This document shows positions 63,611 to 64,000 of a stretch of 64,000 nucleotides of DNA, one piece after another. Each line of letters begins with the position of its first letter. The first letter of the stretch is position 1. The notes beneath the pieces are model-generated. The model was not told where the DNA came from. It did not search any database and was given only the letters and a program-made list of their open reading frames with translations. The translations under genes and the position numbers were made by a program. The stretch is taken from positions 496,001-560,000 of the forward strand of contig NZ_JABFDJ010000002.1 of NCBI RefSeq assembly GCF_013403925.1, given 5' to 3'. The stretch is from Winogradskyella wichelsiae (lineage in GTDB: Bacteria > Bacteroidota > Bacteroidia > Flavobacteriales > Flavobacteriaceae).

Positions 63611-64000
63611 ATGAAAAACTTTAATACATTATTACTTATTACGTTGATGAGTGGCTTTTGCTTAACTGCTCAAAACAGCGACACTAAAAAAGCAGACAAA
63701 CATTTTGACCGGTACGAATTTGTAAAGGCTGTAGATGATTATAATAAACTTGTTGAAAAAGGAAAAGCAGACAGCTATGTTTACGGACAATTAGCAGAAA
63801 GCTATTATAATATTTTCAATACAGTAGAAGCAGAACGTTGGTATGCTAAAGCTTTAGAGACTTCAAACGATCCAGAAATGGTTTTTAAATACTCGCAAAT
63901 GCTTAAAGCAAATGGTAAGTATGAAGCATCTAATACCCAAATGGATAAATTTGCAACAATGCGTCCTGCAGATAACAGAGCTACAGCATATAGAGCGAAC
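63611..64000 (+). CDS. TPR-containing protein, likely OmpA/PorE-like (3' end outside window)
   Basis: 130 codons, open to the window edge. Signal peptide (cleaved after LTAQ, about 21), then tetratricopeptide-like helices (KKADKHFDRYEFVKAVDDYNKL, YGQLAESYYNIFNTVEAERWYAKAL). In this operon position (secreted protein, PorP/SprF, then this) flavobacteria usually have an OmpA-family protein with TPR and beta-propeller regions that links the type IX machinery to peptidoglycan. The OmpA part is not visible, so that remains an expectation. Confidence 0.8.
   Translation, partial: MKNFNTLLLITLMSGFCLTAQNSDTKKADKHFDRYEFVKAVDDYNKLVEKGKADSYVYGQLAESYYNIFNTVEAERWYAKALETSNDPEMVFKYSQMLKANGKYEASNTQMDKFATMRPADNRATAYRAN

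Noticed and set aside
1-64000. tRNA, rRNA, CRISPR arrays, prophage or insertion sequences
   Set aside because: I found no cloverleaf with tRNA consensus arms, no regularly spaced direct repeats, no transposase, integrase or structural phage genes, and no frameshifted gene remnants.

Overview
The window is a low-GC, gene-dense chromosomal segment of a member of the Bacteroidota, almost certainly a marine-type Flavobacteriaceae. The evidence is: type IX secretion genes (a gliding-type C-terminal sorting domain and a PorP/SprF protein), TonB receptors with carboxypeptidase-regulatory N-termini, families typical of this phylum (DUF2480, DUF3078, DUF5689), repeated Bacteroidota-style promoter -7 elements (TAnnTTTG), and no Shine-Dalgarno sequences. 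There is no prophage, insertion sequence, CRISPR array, rRNA or tRNA that I can see. Both ends cut genes: an alpha-2-macroglobulin at the left and a TPR/OmpA-type protein at the right.

Layout. 1-6721: an alpha-2-macroglobulin / SH3 protein / PBP1C cluster (periplasmic protease trap plus peptidoglycan synthase), interrupted by an intergenic element that can fold as a cloverleaf. 7284-12730: a divergent pair made of a secreted endonuclease/exonuclease/phosphatase (EEP) protein and a TonB receptor plus DUF5689 lipoprotein, perhaps a nucleic-acid or organic-phosphate scavenging locus. 12800-18268: a small membrane protein, a Cys-rich HMA lipoprotein, a DMT exporter and an active/inactive M16 protease pair. 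18567-19510: rplU (with an unusual helix-hairpin-helix extension) and rpmA. 19618-25221: a TPR-transmembrane-HTH regulator, a TonB receptor and a beta-propeller phytase lipoprotein, a likely phytate-utilisation locus.

25280-39125: a membrane-anchored MutS-like ATPase, the sdhCAB operon (single-cytochrome type), an AspT/YidE-type transporter, aminopeptidase P, aspartate kinase, and a serine hydrolase-BrnQ-adenine methylase operon. 39219-42191: an alpha/beta hydrolase, thiL and three paralogous tiny zinc-ribbon-like proteins of an unrecognised family. 42338-53347: a long SUF iron-sulfur assembly cluster (sufA, B, C, D, S, E, SufT-like) with two embedded lipoproteins, followed by an ABC exporter, a DUF2480 protein and a DUF3078 protein. 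53424-57945: hflX-PBP1A and a second, cytoplasmic EEP protein. 58171-64000: a 1494-residue secreted multidomain protein, its PorP/SprF partner and a TPR protein.

Two themes recur. One is envelope work (two class A PBPs, the A2M trap, T9SS, M16 proteases). The other is organic phosphorus acquisition (phytase and nuclease loci, each with its own TonB receptor). Functions are inferred from motifs read by eye; no database search was possible.
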